Source: Afipia massiliensis
GTDB taxonomy: Bacteria; Pseudomonadota; Alphaproteobacteria; Rhizobiales; Xanthobacteraceae
Reading direction: 5' to 3'
Assembly: GCF_014203115.1 (NCBI RefSeq)
Contig: NZ_JACHIJ010000004.1
Coordinates: 124,001 to 188,000, forward strand
DNA: 64,000 nucleotides
The stretch's first letter is position 1; the number at the start of each line of letters is the position of its first letter. Made by a program: the position numbers and the translations under genes. Below the pieces are notes generated by a model, which was not told where the DNA came from, searched no databases, and worked only from the letters and a program-made list of their open reading frames with translations. Positions 17,514-28,165 of the stretch are shown here, piece by piece.

Positions 17514-18284
17514 ATGGCCGTACAGCGTAAGCGATTTCGTATTGAAAGAATTCAGTCTGGCGATATGCCGGTGCTCGACCTCATCGAGGGCGATGCCGCG
17601 CCGCATCACAATCAGATCATGAGCGAACTGCGCGCCATTCGCGCGCAGATGGCGTCTCACCACAACGGACCGGTTGCCGAGCAGGACGCAAATCCTTCGC
17701 CGCAGGAACTGACGGAAGCCCAACAACTCCTTGGAAGCTATCGCGCCCAAATCGAGCAGTGCGAAAAGCTGAAGGTCGAACTCGATCTGATCCACGACGC
17801 CATCAATCGCACCAAGCAGGAAATCGCGGTGCTGCACGGCAAGAGCTTCAGCGGCGACGAGATGTCGAAAGTCACCGGCGAACTGGGTGCAGTTGTCGGC
17901 GGGACCGAGGAAGCCACCCAGCAGATCCTCGAAGCCGCAGAGGCGATCGATCAGGCCGCAAGCGCACTTGGCAAAGTGATGCCGCCCGATCAGCAGGCTC
18001 AGCTCAGTGAAGACATCCAGGAGCGCGTCGTCAGCATCTTCGAGGCCTGCAATTTCCAGGACCTCACCGGCCAGCGCATCAACAAGGTGATGACGACGAT
18101 GAAGTTCATCGAGCATCACATCAACGTCATGATGGAAATCTGGGGCGGCGTCGATGCGATCAAGCAGCACGCGCCGGCCATCATCGACACCCGCGTCGGC
18201 GATGCCAAGCTGTTGAACGGCCCCAAGGGCATGGACGACGAAGGTCACGCATCGCAGGACGATATCGACGCGATGTTCGGCTAA
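17514..18284 (+). CDS. CheZ-family protein phosphatase
   Basis: A 256-residue protein predicted to dephosphorylate CheY-P. It starts at the ATG at 17514 after GGGGAAAACC. A long helical region spans about 65-210. FEACNFQDLTGQRINKV contains Asp183 and Gln187, matching the catalytic Asp143 and Gln147 of E. coli CheZ in the DLTGQ motif. The extreme C-terminus QDDIDAMFG resembles the CheY-binding tail of CheZ. No che operon is adjacent; the nearest chemotaxis gene here is the transducer at the right edge. Related alphaproteobacterial proteins are often annotated only as hypothetical. Confidence 0.84.
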   Translation: MAVQRKRFRIERIQSGDMPVLDLIEGDAAPHHNQIMSELRAIRAQMASHHNGPVAEQDANPSPQELTEAQQLLGSYRAQIEQCEKLKVELDLIHDAINRTKQEIAVLHGKSFSGDEMSKVTGELGAVVGGTEEATQQILEAAEAIDQAASALGKVMPPDQQAQLSEDIQERVVSIFEACNFQDLTGQRINKVMTTMKFIEHHINVMMEIWGGVDAIKQHAPAIIDTRVGDAKLLNGPKGMDDEGHASQDDIDAMFG

Positions 18285-18310
18285 GCGCCGCGACATTTCG
18301 GAACAGGTTC

Positions 18311-18345
18311 AAAGAGCCCGGAGGCCTCGCTTCCGGGGCTCTTTT
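18311..18345. terminator. Bidirectional intrinsic terminator
   Basis: AAAGAGCCC at 18311-18319 and the following GGAG pair with TTCCGGGGCTCTTT, one base bulged, followed by more T. It lies between the convergent CheZ-like and MFS genes, right against the MFS stop. Confidence 0.75.
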
Positions 18346-18346
18346 C

Positions 18347-19543
18347 TTATGTCGACCGCCGCAGCGCCGCGAAACACGCCAGCGCCAGCAGAATGCCTGC
18401 AATCGAGACCTCAAGAGCCCCCTGATCAGACCAGCGTTCGATTACGTATGCCAGCGCGAAAGGCGCCAGCGCCTGGAGGATTTGCGCCGGCCGGGAGATT
18501 CGACCCACCACGCGCCCATATCCAACAGCCCCGAACATCGCCAACGGCAAAGCACCGCGCGCAATCGTCACCACGCCATTGGCCGCGCCATACATCAGGG
18601 CGAACAGGGCCGCGATCCCGGTGGAGAACCCTGCCGTTGCCAGCAGGATGAAGGCGCAGGCCATCAGCGCCATCGAGACGCGCGCCACCCAGAGCGGATG
18701 CAATCGCCCGCCGGTCATGAAATCGGCAAACCGCGTCAGGACCTGAGCAGGCCCGAACAGTGCCCCGATAAACACAGCCGTCCCGGCATCGAGACCGCCG
18801 CGTTGCAGGATTGCAAGCAGGTGCGTGGACGTCCCGGACAGCACGAAGGCGTGGGCGGCAAATCCCGTGGCCATCAAAATGAACGGAAGGCCGCTCGGCG
18901 GAATGATCTTGGCCGGGGCGGCTATCGGAGCGCCCGCAACCGGCGGAGGCGGCACATGCACCGCGTGGCGCGGCAGCGCAAATGCGTGCAGAGGCGCGAC
19001 AATGAAAACAAGTACGCCGGCGAAAACGAAATAGGCGCTGCGCCATCCGCCGTGTTCGATCAATAAGTGGGTCACGGGCCATGCCACGGTGGAGGCGAGG
19101 CCGCCGGCAAACGTCACCAGCGTGATCGGCCGCCGTGACGCTGCCCCGAAGGTGCGGGTCAGGGTGGTGAATGCCGGATCATAGAGGATCGACGCCATCG
19201 CGACGCCGAGCAGCATCCAGCCCAGAACATAGAGCCAGTATTGATCCGCGAGCGGCAGGATCAGCAGGCCGAGCGCACCGATCAGCGCGCCGAAGGCCAT
19301 CACCAGATTCCCGCCGTGCCGGTCGATCAATCCGCAAGCCAGCGGTGCGAACAGACCCGAGACGCCAAGCGCGATGGAGAACCCCGCCAGCGCCTGCGCC
19401 AGCGACCAGCCGTGGGCGGTGGCGATGTGCGTCATGGTGAGCGCGGGCGGATAGAACAGAACGCCCCAGCCCAACACCTGTGTGATGGAAAGAACAACGA
19501 CCGCGCGGCTAGGCCCGGAGCTTAGTACCTGCGGCCCGGCCAT
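18347..19543 (-). CDS. MFS transporter
   Basis: A 398-residue major facilitator protein with about 12 hydrophobic helices and no large soluble domain. The N-terminal half includes VLGWGVLFYPPALTMTHIA and a loop-2 region CGLIDRHGGNLVMAFGALIG with the basic, Gly-rich pattern of MFS motif A. A central cytoplasmic loop of Pro/Ala residues (VPPPPVAGAPIAAPAK) separates the halves. It resembles the BtlA/oxalate-formate style of MFS proteins seen in Rhizobiales, but the substrate cannot be read. It is a single gene with its own terminator side. Confidence 0.88.
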   Translation of the reverse strand: MAGPQVLSSGPSRAVVVLSITQVLGWGVLFYPPALTMTHIATAHGWSLAQALAGFSIALGVSGLFAPLACGLIDRHGGNLVMAFGALIGALGLLILPLADQYWLYVLGWMLLGVAMASILYDPAFTTLTRTFGAASRRPITLVTFAGGLASTVAWPVTHLLIEHGGWRSAYFVFAGVLVFIVAPLHAFALPRHAVHVPPPPVAGAPIAAPAKIIPPSGLPFILMATGFAAHAFVLSGTSTHLLAILQRGGLDAGTAVFIGALFGPAQVLTRFADFMTGGRLHPLWVARVSMALMACAFILLATAGFSTGIAALFALMYGAANGVVTIARGALPLAMFGAVGYGRVVGRISRPAQILQALAPFALAYVIERWSDQGALEVSIAGILLALACFAALRRST

Positions 19544-19603
19544 TGCGCTCGTGCTTCCCCGACGTCGAAAGTTATCCGTCCGGCGGGATTATAACCCCGC
19601 GCC

Positions 19604-20128
19604 TCAGGCGCGCGGTGCGCAGCGGACGTACACCATGGTTCCATAGCGGCTGGAGGCATCCTTGTCGATGAACCGAGTCATCAACACCCGTCCGTCGAAC
19701 GAGACGATCTCGCGATCTTTATCGCCGCCGGCGGGGCCAGCCGGACCGATGTAATTCTTGCCGCTCTGGCTGCCCTTCAGGCGCAATTCCTGTGGCGTGG
19801 CTTCGTCCGGCAGATGCATGATGACACCGCCGCTGGCGCCCTGCCCGATCACGTAGGGATTCTTGCACTGCCCTCGCGCGGCGGTTTCCGTGCGGGTCTT
19901 GTCGTCGGGCTTGTGATAGGAGGCGAGACCCCACCGTCCGACGATTTCATCGGCCCTGATGGTTGCGGGGACTTCGGGCGCCATGGCCGGTTCCTGCACC
20001 GTGGCCTGGCCGCCGCCGAAGCCGCCAAAACCGCCGCCACCGCAGGCGCCGAGAAAACCCGCCAGCAGCGAGACGCCCGCTAGCGTGACGATCTTGGAGG
20101 CGTTGGTTCGTTCGCTCACTATTGTCAT
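19604..20128 (-). CDS. Putative outer-membrane lipoprotein, function unknown
   Basis: A 174-residue protein starting at the ATG at 20128, with GGGAGAC 3 nt upstream. The lipobox LAGFLGAC places the lipidated cysteine at residue 29, followed by a Gly/Phe spacer GGGGFGGFGGG. The mature domain (about 50-174) contains RADEIVGRWGLASYHKPD and GGVIMHLPDEATPQELRLK, which read as a small beta-rich fold resembling protease-inhibitor-like alphaproteobacterial lipoproteins such as Omp19. That similarity is by pattern only. No operon partner is visible; it is divergent from groES. Confidence 0.8.
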   Translation of the reverse strand: MTIVSERTNASKIVTLAGVSLLAGFLGACGGGGFGGFGGGQATVQEPAMAPEVPATIRADEIVGRWGLASYHKPDDKTRTETAARGQCKNPYVIGQGASGGVIMHLPDEATPQELRLKGSQSGKNYIGPAGPAGGDKDREIVSFDGRVLMTRFIDKDASSRYGTMVYVRCAPRA

Positions 20129-20277
20129 GGTGTCTCCCGGCAAGAACACGTGGCTGCCTGCCAGACCGACAGACCCGCCGTCACACTGCGTGAGCTGACC
20201 CCCGTCAATACGCAGCGTTCCCCTTTATGGTTTCCAGATCATCCTATATTGGCCTCACCAAGGCCTTAAGAGCCTTG

Positions 20278-20307
20278 CTTGACAGGATCGGCGGCAACCC
20301 ATATTCC
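20278..20307 (+). promoter_or_regulatory. Probable sigma-32-type promoter of groESL
   Basis: CTTGACA at 20278-20284 followed by CCCATATT starting at 20298 fits the heat-shock pattern CTTG, about 16 nt, CCCATnT. The same bases also contain an exact TTGACA -35 hexamer. It is directly upstream of the CIRCE element. Confidence 0.6.
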
Positions 20308-20317
20308 GGCCCCGTCA

Positions 20318-20344
20318 TTAGCACTCTTGGAGCGCGATTGCTAA
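20318..20344 (+). promoter_or_regulatory. CIRCE element (HrcA operator)
   Basis: TTAGCACTC at 20318-20326, a 9-nt spacer, then GATTGCTAA at 20336-20344. The consensus right arm is GAGTGCTAA, so one base differs. It lies about 100 bp upstream of groES and predicts repression by HrcA, whose gene is not in the window. Confidence 0.92.
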
Positions 20345-20445
20345 GGGCAAGGCTTCATCCCCAAGGGGTTAGCTGAGCCCATTATCCACGCCTCGCGCCC
20401 CGCCGCACGTCAAATCTTACCTAACCAACGCCCGAAGGACATCCG

Positions 20446-22478
<2,033 letters not shown>

Positions 22479-22508
22479 GCCCGCGACCCTCGCCTCAACG
22501 ACATCATC

Positions 22509-22535
22509 AAAGGCCGCCTGCGGGCGGCCTTTTTT
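22509..22535 (+). terminator. Intrinsic terminator after groEL
   Basis: AAAGGCCGCC at 22509-22518 pairs perfectly with GGCGGCCTTT at 22523-22532 around a TGCG loop, followed by a T run. Confidence 0.9.
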
Positions 22536-22632
22536 ATTGTCTCATATCCAAGAATCACCGCGACAATCCGGTCCGCTTTTGAGATTGTCCGGCGCTCCAC
22601 CAGCGAACCGCCCCCGATTCAGGATCTAACTC

Positions 22633-23835
22633 ATGCGCGCATTGATGATTGGCTGCACCCTCGCAATGGTGGGAGCAGGATCATGGTCAGCGGTTCAGGC
22701 CCAGACCGCCAAGGACGCAAAGGCCGGACCTCCCGCGAGCGAAGTGCGTTACTTCAACACGCTGGGCGATCTGCTCGGCGAACTTCCGGTCGATACCTTC
22801 ATCAAGGAAACCCGTCAGGGCGGCAAGGTGGTCTCGGCGCTGCTCGACGTCTGCTACTCGGTGTCGACCAGTTCGGATCGCAAGGATCGTTTCACCATCG
22901 ACCTGAAAATAGACGGCGAGAAGCTCTCCGGCAGCGGACAGAGCATGGAGAACAAAACTCCCGTGACGGTCAGCCTGATCCGCAAGGGCGGCAAATCGGT
23001 CTCCTTCGATGGCAAGATTATGCTGGGCGGCCATCTCACTTCGGTGTCGTCGCCGGATAACTCCGATGTGGACGAAAAGGAATTCCAGCAATCGCAGGTG
23101 GTCGATGACGATCTCAGCGAAGCGCCGAAGGATTTCACCCAGGTGTCTCCGCAATCGGTGGCGGTGCGGGTCAAGCGCGAGAACTTCGCCGAGCTCGTCA
23201 AGAGCCTGAAAGGCCAGAACGTGCAGATCGCCCTCGACAGCATCGCGACCGATTGCAATGCGCTGCGCTCGGGCGAGCAAGTGCTGCGTTTCTTCGTCGA
23301 TCCGGCCCGCGCGCCCGGCCTGATCGCGAGCCTGAAGACAGCGTCGGGCGTGGTCGCGGCGGGCTGGACCTCCGGCACCTACGACATGGAGCGGGCGATC
23401 CGCTTTGCCGCCGGCGACTGGAGCCAGGCTGGAAAACTGAACCGGGACAAGTTCACCTCGGCGTTGACCACCATCGCGGCGAAGGTCATGGGCGCGAAGC
23501 CGGCAACATCGGTATGGAACGACGCCACTGGCGAACTCACCTTCACCCTCAAGCGCCCGAGCCAGTTGGCGCCGGCGCTGGACCTGACCGAAACGCTGGA
23601 AATCACCGCGCTCGTCAGTCCTGACAAACCCGGCGGATCGGACCGCCTGATCGTCTGGCTTGGTGTACCTTCGAGCAAAACCACGGACGAGACCGCCAAT
23701 CCTCAGTTGCAATTCTCGGAGAGTTCCGGCGGCGAGGAAGAGAGCACGTTCAACGACGACGACGGAATGATCAAGGCGGTCGCAACCGAGCTGAAAGGTC
23801 AGCGCTGGGACACCGACAAGGCAACATGGAAATAA
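22633..23835 (+). CDS. Secreted protein of unknown function
   Basis: A 400-residue protein with a signal peptide (MRALMIGCTLAMVGAGSWSA, likely cleavage after VQAQ). I do not recognise the family. The mature protein starts with VRYFNTLGDLLGELPVDTFI and a DVCYSVSTSS stretch, followed by beta-rich segments. Cysteines are few (DVCYS, TDCNAL). The middle contains VSPQSVAVRVKRENFAELVK. The C-terminal part has a WNDATGELTFTLKRPSQLAP segment and an acidic SSGGEEESTFNDDDG stretch. It follows the groEL terminator on the same strand, so it is probably transcribed separately. Confidence 0.78.
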   Translation: MRALMIGCTLAMVGAGSWSAVQAQTAKDAKAGPPASEVRYFNTLGDLLGELPVDTFIKETRQGGKVVSALLDVCYSVSTSSDRKDRFTIDLKIDGEKLSGSGQSMENKTPVTVSLIRKGGKSVSFDGKIMLGGHLTSVSSPDNSDVDEKEFQQSQVVDDDLSEAPKDFTQVSPQSVAVRVKRENFAELVKSLKGQNVQIALDSIATDCNALRSGEQVLRFFVDPARAPGLIASLKTASGVVAAGWTSGTYDMERAIRFAAGDWSQAGKLNRDKFTSALTTIAAKVMGAKPATSVWNDATGELTFTLKRPSQLAPALDLTETLEITALVSPDKPGGSDRLIVWLGVPSSKTTDETANPQLQFSESSGGEEESTFNDDDGMIKAVATELKGQRWDTDKATWK

Positions 23836-23870
23836 CCCACCGCTCCATGCCCACCCGTCGCGGGATCGGC

Positions 23871-23945
23871 TCGTGCGGCGGTTCGCAAGTCCGCATCTGT
23901 CCTACAGCGCGCTCTTTTGCGGACTTGCGAACCAAAGCCGCACGA
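23871..23945. repeat. Hairpin 1: long inverted repeat with a 3-nt AAA bulge
   Basis: The left arm is 23871-23895 and the right arm 23918-23945. TCGTGCGGC pairs with GCCGCACGA (9 bp) and GGTTCGCAAGTCCGCA with TGCGGACTTGCGAACC (16 bp). The pairing is perfect except for an AAA bulge between the two stems on the right arm; the loop is 22 nt. It lies just after the secreted-protein gene, lacks a T run, and shares its architecture with hairpin 2. Confidence 0.8.
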
Positions 23946-23958
23946 GAATTTATGATTG

Positions 23959-24034
23959 CTAGTGTCCTTTTGAATCCGAAGTTCGCTATGGAAGGCGTTG
24001 CAAAATGAAGCGAACTTCGGATTCAGGACACTAG
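23959..24034. repeat. Hairpin 2: long inverted repeat over the oxidoreductase ribosome-binding site
   Basis: The left arm is 23959-23987 and the right arm 24009-24034. CTAGTGTCC pairs with GGACACTAG (9 bp) and TGAATCCGAAGTTCGCT with AGCGAACTTCGGATTCA (17 bp), with a TTT bulge on the left arm and a 21-nt loop. The only Shine-Dalgarno-like sequence for the gene starting at 24038, AGGA at 24025-24028, lies inside the right arm. Partial relatives occur at 7730 and 34341. Confidence 0.85.
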
Positions 24035-24037
24035 CGC

Positions 24038-25579
24038 ATGGCGCGCTACGACGCCGTCATCATTGGCGCGGGCCTCGGCGGTCTCACCACCGGCGCGATC
24101 CTGGCGCGTGCGGGCCGCAAGGTGCTCGTCATCGAGCGCAGCAATTCGGTCGGCGGCGCGGCCTCAAGCTACAAGGTCGGCGACCTGTTCGTCGAAGGCT
24201 CGCTGCATGAAACCAGCGACCCGAACGATCCGCGCGATCCCAAGCACGGCCCGCTCATGCGCGCCGGCGTGCTCGATGCCGTGACGTGGATTCCGTCCGG
24301 TACGTTCTATGATGTGCGCGGCGGGCCGGTTGGCGCGCCGCTCACCCTGCCCGACAATTTCGATGCAGCCCGGCGCGCATTGATTCAGCGTTTTCCGGAT
24401 GCGCGTGAGGGCATCGTGCGCCTGCTCGACGAAATGGAACAGATTGCGTCTGCAGCGGGCGTGCTTTCACGAGCCACCCTATTCAAATCCCCACGGCAAA
24501 CTTTTGGCGCATTGCGGAGCATATTGCCAGCGATCCGCGACTGGAATCTGTCGCTGTCGCAAAAGCTCGACCGGGTGTTCGGGGGCAATGAGGCGGTCAA
24601 GGCGGCGCTGGCCGCGAACCTGTCCTACTACCATGACGACCCCGCTACGACCTGGTGGGTGTTCTTCGCGGCAGCCCAAGGCAGTTATCTGCTGAGCGGC
24701 GGACGTTTCGTGCAGGGCGGATCGCAACGCCTCTCGAGCGCGCTGGCGCGGGCCATCAAGACCGCGGGCAGCGATGTCATCCTGCGGCGCAGCGCCAGCG
24801 CCATCGGCACCGACTCACATGGCCGCATCGCGCGCATCACGCACAAGGCAAAGGACGGCAGCGATCCGCAAACCGTGGAGACCACGCGCGTGATCGGCAA
24901 CGCCGCGCCGGAGGTACTGGCCGCGCTGCTGCCCGAATCCAGCGGAGCGAAACTCCTTTCAACATACGGCCATCGCCAGCGCTCGATCTCGCTGTTCGCG
25001 CTCACGCTCGGCCTTATGAGGCCGCCGCGCGAACTTGGCGTCAGCAGTTATTCGACACAGCTGCTGCCGGACTGGATGACGAAGCTCAACGACTATGCGC
25101 AGGCAACGGCGCTGATGGCGGGTGAACCGGGCGAGCGAATGCCACCGCTGGCGATCGTCGATTATGCCGCGATCGAGTCGGGCGTCCCTGCACCGCCTTA
25201 CGTGCTGTCCATCGTCGGGCCCGATCTGCTGTCGAACTGGACCGGCGGCGATCTGGACAGTTACCGCGCCAAGCGCGCCCGCTGGCAGGACGCCATCGTG
25301 ACGTATCTCGACGGGCACTATCCCGGTCTGGCGCACTCCATCACGGCATCGACCTTCAACACCGCACTGTCGGTGCAGCAATATCTCGGCGCGCCGCAGG
25401 GCGCTGTCTACGGTTTCGCACCGACGCCGCCACGCTCGCTGTTCAGCACACCAAAGCGATCACCGGCGACGCCGATCCAGGGACTTTACCTTGCGTCGGC
25501 CTATACGGGATTTGGCGGCTATACTGGCGTGATCCAGTCGGGCGGCGCCTGCGCCGACATGATCCTGCGCGAGCGCTGA
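24038..25579 (+). CDS. FAD-dependent oxidoreductase, phytoene desaturase/CrtI-like superfamily
   Basis: A 513-residue flavoprotein. The N-terminal dinucleotide-binding motif IIGAGLGGLTTGAILARAG, followed by VLVIERSNSVGGAASS, fits the CrtI/CrtISO amine-oxidase-like group. The C-terminal FAD-closing motif is GLYLASAYTGFGGYTGVIQS followed by GGACADMIL. The substrate is unknown; no carotenoid genes are nearby, so a retinol-saturase or carotenoid-isomerase-like role is possible only by superfamily. Translation may be limited, because its Shine-Dalgarno lies in the arm of a long hairpin. It converges with the next gene, 4 nt between stops. Confidence 0.85.
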   Translation: MARYDAVIIGAGLGGLTTGAILARAGRKVLVIERSNSVGGAASSYKVGDLFVEGSLHETSDPNDPRDPKHGPLMRAGVLDAVTWIPSGTFYDVRGGPVGAPLTLPDNFDAARRALIQRFPDAREGIVRLLDEMEQIASAAGVLSRATLFKSPRQTFGALRSILPAIRDWNLSLSQKLDRVFGGNEAVKAALAANLSYYHDDPATTWWVFFAAAQGSYLLSGGRFVQGGSQRLSSALARAIKTAGSDVILRRSASAIGTDSHGRIARITHKAKDGSDPQTVETTRVIGNAAPEVLAALLPESSGAKLLSTYGHRQRSISLFALTLGLMRPPRELGVSSYSTQLLPDWMTKLNDYAQATALMAGEPGERMPPLAIVDYAAIESGVPAPPYVLSIVGPDLLSNWTGGDLDSYRAKRARWQDAIVTYLDGHYPGLAHSITASTFNTALSVQQYLGAPQGAVYGFAPTPPRSLFSTPKRSPATPIQGLYLASAYTGFGGYTGVIQSGGACADMILRER

Positions 25580-25583
25580 CTGC

Positions 25584-25988
25584 TTAGTTCGTACTCAGCC
25601 GGAACCGCAATGTCGTCGCACCGATGAACGAAATGAAATCGCCCTGCCGTTTCCAGGTCGCCGCCGCGCCGAGCGCATTCAGCAGCGCGTCGTCAGCCTG
25701 TGCACGCTCGGGCGTACAGCCGCGATCTTCCATCGCACCCGGAACGAAAATGACGGTGTCATTGGCCACCGAGAACTGCCCCTTGCCGGTCTTGCACCAC
25801 AGATCCAGCGTGGCTTCTCCATTGTCACCGATCTCAAGCGTCGGAATTTTCTTCAACCCCGGCTGCGGGCGAGCCTCAAGAGTCATTTCCAGTCCGAACG
25901 GGAATTCACTGGCGGCATGGGCTGGCACAAATCCGATGATGCTGGCCGCGAAAGCAAGACCGGCGATGGCGCGTCGCAGAACCGTCAT
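25584..25988 (-). CDS. Exported META/HslJ-like small protein
   Basis: A 134-residue secreted protein starting at the ATG at 25988, with GAGGT a few bases upstream. MTVLRRAIAGLAFAASIIGF leads to VPAHAA, a clear signal peptide. The mature region has IGDNGEATLDLWCKTGKGQF, DRGCTPERAQADDALLNALG and a final FISFIGATTLRFRL strand. This order (beta strands, a Cys pair, and a terminal L.F.R.L strand) resembles the META domain seen in HslJ, by pattern only. Confidence 0.75.
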   Translation of the reverse strand: MTVLRRAIAGLAFAASIIGFVPAHAASEFPFGLEMTLEARPQPGLKKIPTLEIGDNGEATLDLWCKTGKGQFSVANDTVIFVPGAMEDRGCTPERAQADDALLNALGAAATWKRQGDFISFIGATTLRFRLSTN

Positions 25989-26334
25989 GGTGACCTCAAC
26001 AGATTTCAACCGCGCGCGGTTCTAGACGTTTGAGCTTCGATTTTCCAGTGCGCGCACGGCCTAAACTGATCTCGCGCCGCCGGGTCGGCCTATCTGCAAG
26101 CTGGAGAGCACAAGCGTGTGATGAGAACAGTGAGCGCGGACCCAGGCCCCAATATGCTCACAATGCCGCTCAATGAACGGCCTCCCCAGCCTCCCGCGCT
26201 GTCGGCAACATGCTAGGAATGAGCACCGCATGGTAGACGGCATGCCGCAGATCCGACGTTTTTCCACTTTCAGCTAGAGAGACATTTCTCGCGAAATCTC
26301 AGAACCTTACGGCTCTTTCAAGGAGAATTTTTCT
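25989..26334. other. 346-nt intergenic region without a recognisable gene
   Basis: It contains the promoter region of the minus-strand secreted protein and the 5' region of the ABC transporter. Short open frames here, such as one near 26061-26267, have no signal peptide, domain or convincing ribosome-binding site. No strong dyad or repeat was seen. Confidence 0.6.
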
Positions 26335-28083
26335 GTGAATGGTATTGGCTCGACGCTCAAAACGGTGTGGCGGATTGCTGCACCCTATTTCCGCTCCGAC
26401 GACAAATGGGCCGGCCTTGCCTTGCTGACCGCGGTGATCGTGATCGAACTCGCCACCGTCGGCATCAATGTGCTGCTGAATTCGTGGAACAACCGCTTCT
26501 ACAACGCGCTTCAGGAGCGCAACTGGGAGAGCTTCGTCTCCGAGATCATCTACTTCACGATCATCGTCACGATCTTCATCGTCATCGCGGTCTATCAGCT
26601 CTACCTGAATCAATGGCTGCAGATCCGCTGGCGCAAATGGATGACCGAACGCTACCTCGGCGAATGGCTCAGCCACGCCAACCATTACCGGATGCAGCTT
26701 CAGGGCGACGCCGCGGACAACCCCGACCAGCGCATCACCGACGACGTCAAGCTGTTCGTCGACCGCACGCTGAACATCGGCGTCGGCCTGTTGAACGCCA
26801 TCGTTACGCTGGTCTCGTTCGTCGTAATCCTGTGGACGCTGTCGAGCGCTGCCCCGCTGCATCTGTTCGGCCAGGACATCAATATTCCGGGCTACATGGT
26901 CTGGGGCGCGCTGATCTATGCGGCGCTCGGCACATGGCTGACGCATCTGATCGGGCACCCGCTGGTCGGACTGGATTTCAGGCAACAGAAATACGAGGCG
27001 GATTTCCGCTTCAACCTGGTGCGCGTCCGCGAAAATTCCGAGCAGATCGCGCTGCTGGACGGCGACACCGCCGAGCGCCAGCGCCTGCTGACGCGGTTCG
27101 GATTCGTGGTCGAGAACTGGCTCGGCATCATGAGCCGCACCAAGAAAATCACGGCATTCACCGCGAGCTACTCGCAGGCCTCGGTGATCTTTCCCTACAT
27201 CCTCGTCGCGCCTGCGTATTTCGCCAACAAGATGCAGCTCGGCGGCATGATGCAGACCGCGTCCGCCTTCGGCAGCGTGCAGGGTGCGTTGTCGTTCTTC
27301 ATCTCGACCTATCGCACACTGGCGGAATGGCAGGCCGTGGTTGCCCGCCTCAACGGCTTCGAGGCCGGAATCGATGCGGCGAAGGCGCTCGCGGTGAGCC
27401 CCAACTCGATCCAGCCTGTCGCCACCCCGGACTCAGGCGTCATCGGTCTCGACAACCTGCTGCTCAGCTTGCCGAACGGGAAACCGCTGGTGCAGACCTC
27501 CAGCTTCAAGCTGCGGAGCGGTGAACGCACGCTGGTCACCGGGCCGTCCGGATCGGGCAAGTCCACCCTGTTCCGCGCCATCGCGGGAATCTGGCCGTTC
27601 GGCAAAGGTGCGATTTCGATTCCGAAGGGCGCGTCACTGATGATGCTGCCGCAACGACCTTATTTTCCGGTCGGCTCATTGGCGTCCGCGATCACCTATC
27701 CCTCGAAGGAAGCCACCTACAACGCAGCCCAGCTGGCCGATGTCCTGAAGCTCGTCGGCCTGCCCGCGCTGGCGGCGCGGCTTGACGAGGAAGGGCACTG
27801 GAACAGGACGCTGTCGCTCGGCGAACAGCAACGGCTTGGCATCGCGCGCGCGCTGCTGCATACGCCGCAGTACCTGTTCCTCGATGAAGCCACCGCGTCG
27901 CTGGATGAGCCGTCCGAGGCCCTGCTCTATCGCCTGATTGCGGAGAAGCTGCCCGACACGACCATCGTCTCGATCGGCCACCGCAGCACGCTCGAGGCGT
28001 TCCATCAGCGTGAGGTTGCGCTGGTGCGCTCCGGCGAGCAGTTCACGCTTGGTGATAGCGAGCGGCCCGCGACAGTGACGTGA
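26335..28083 (+). CDS. SbmA/BacA-type ABC transporter (fused permease and ATPase)
   Basis: A 582-residue half-transporter of the ABC subfamily D/YddA type: an N-terminal SbmA/BacA-like membrane domain (about 1-330, six helices) fused to an ATPase (about 365-575). ATPase motifs are Walker A GPSGSGKSTLFR, signature LSLGEQQRLGIARALL and Walker B YLFLDEATASLDE. The membrane part shows LNSWNNRFYNALQERNW and NPDQRITDDVKLF, typical of the SbmA family. It starts at the GTG at 26335 with GGAGA 9 nt upstream. Relatives import peptides or very-long-chain lipids and matter for symbiosis (BclA/BacA); the substrate here is unproven. Confidence 0.9.
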   Translation: MNGIGSTLKTVWRIAAPYFRSDDKWAGLALLTAVIVIELATVGINVLLNSWNNRFYNALQERNWESFVSEIIYFTIIVTIFIVIAVYQLYLNQWLQIRWRKWMTERYLGEWLSHANHYRMQLQGDAADNPDQRITDDVKLFVDRTLNIGVGLLNAIVTLVSFVVILWTLSSAAPLHLFGQDINIPGYMVWGALIYAALGTWLTHLIGHPLVGLDFRQQKYEADFRFNLVRVRENSEQIALLDGDTAERQRLLTRFGFVVENWLGIMSRTKKITAFTASYSQASVIFPYILVAPAYFANKMQLGGMMQTASAFGSVQGALSFFISTYRTLAEWQAVVARLNGFEAGIDAAKALAVSPNSIQPVATPDSGVIGLDNLLLSLPNGKPLVQTSSFKLRSGERTLVTGPSGSGKSTLFRAIAGIWPFGKGAISIPKGASLMMLPQRPYFPVGSLASAITYPSKEATYNAAQLADVLKLVGLPALAARLDEEGHWNRTLSLGEQQRLGIARALLHTPQYLFLDEATASLDEPSEALLYRLIAEKLPDTTIVSIGHRSTLEAFHQREVALVRSGEQFTLGDSERPATVT

Positions 28084-28165
28084 TCAATCCTTGCTGCGGC
28101 CATGACTCGCGCCGCACCCAGCGATGCCAGACAAAGGCGAGCGCTGCCAGCAGAGATCAAAGAAA

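Noticed and set aside
26061-26267. Small minus-strand open frame upstream of the ABC transporter
   Set aside because: Cys/Arg-rich composition, no ribosome-binding site and no similarity that I recognise.
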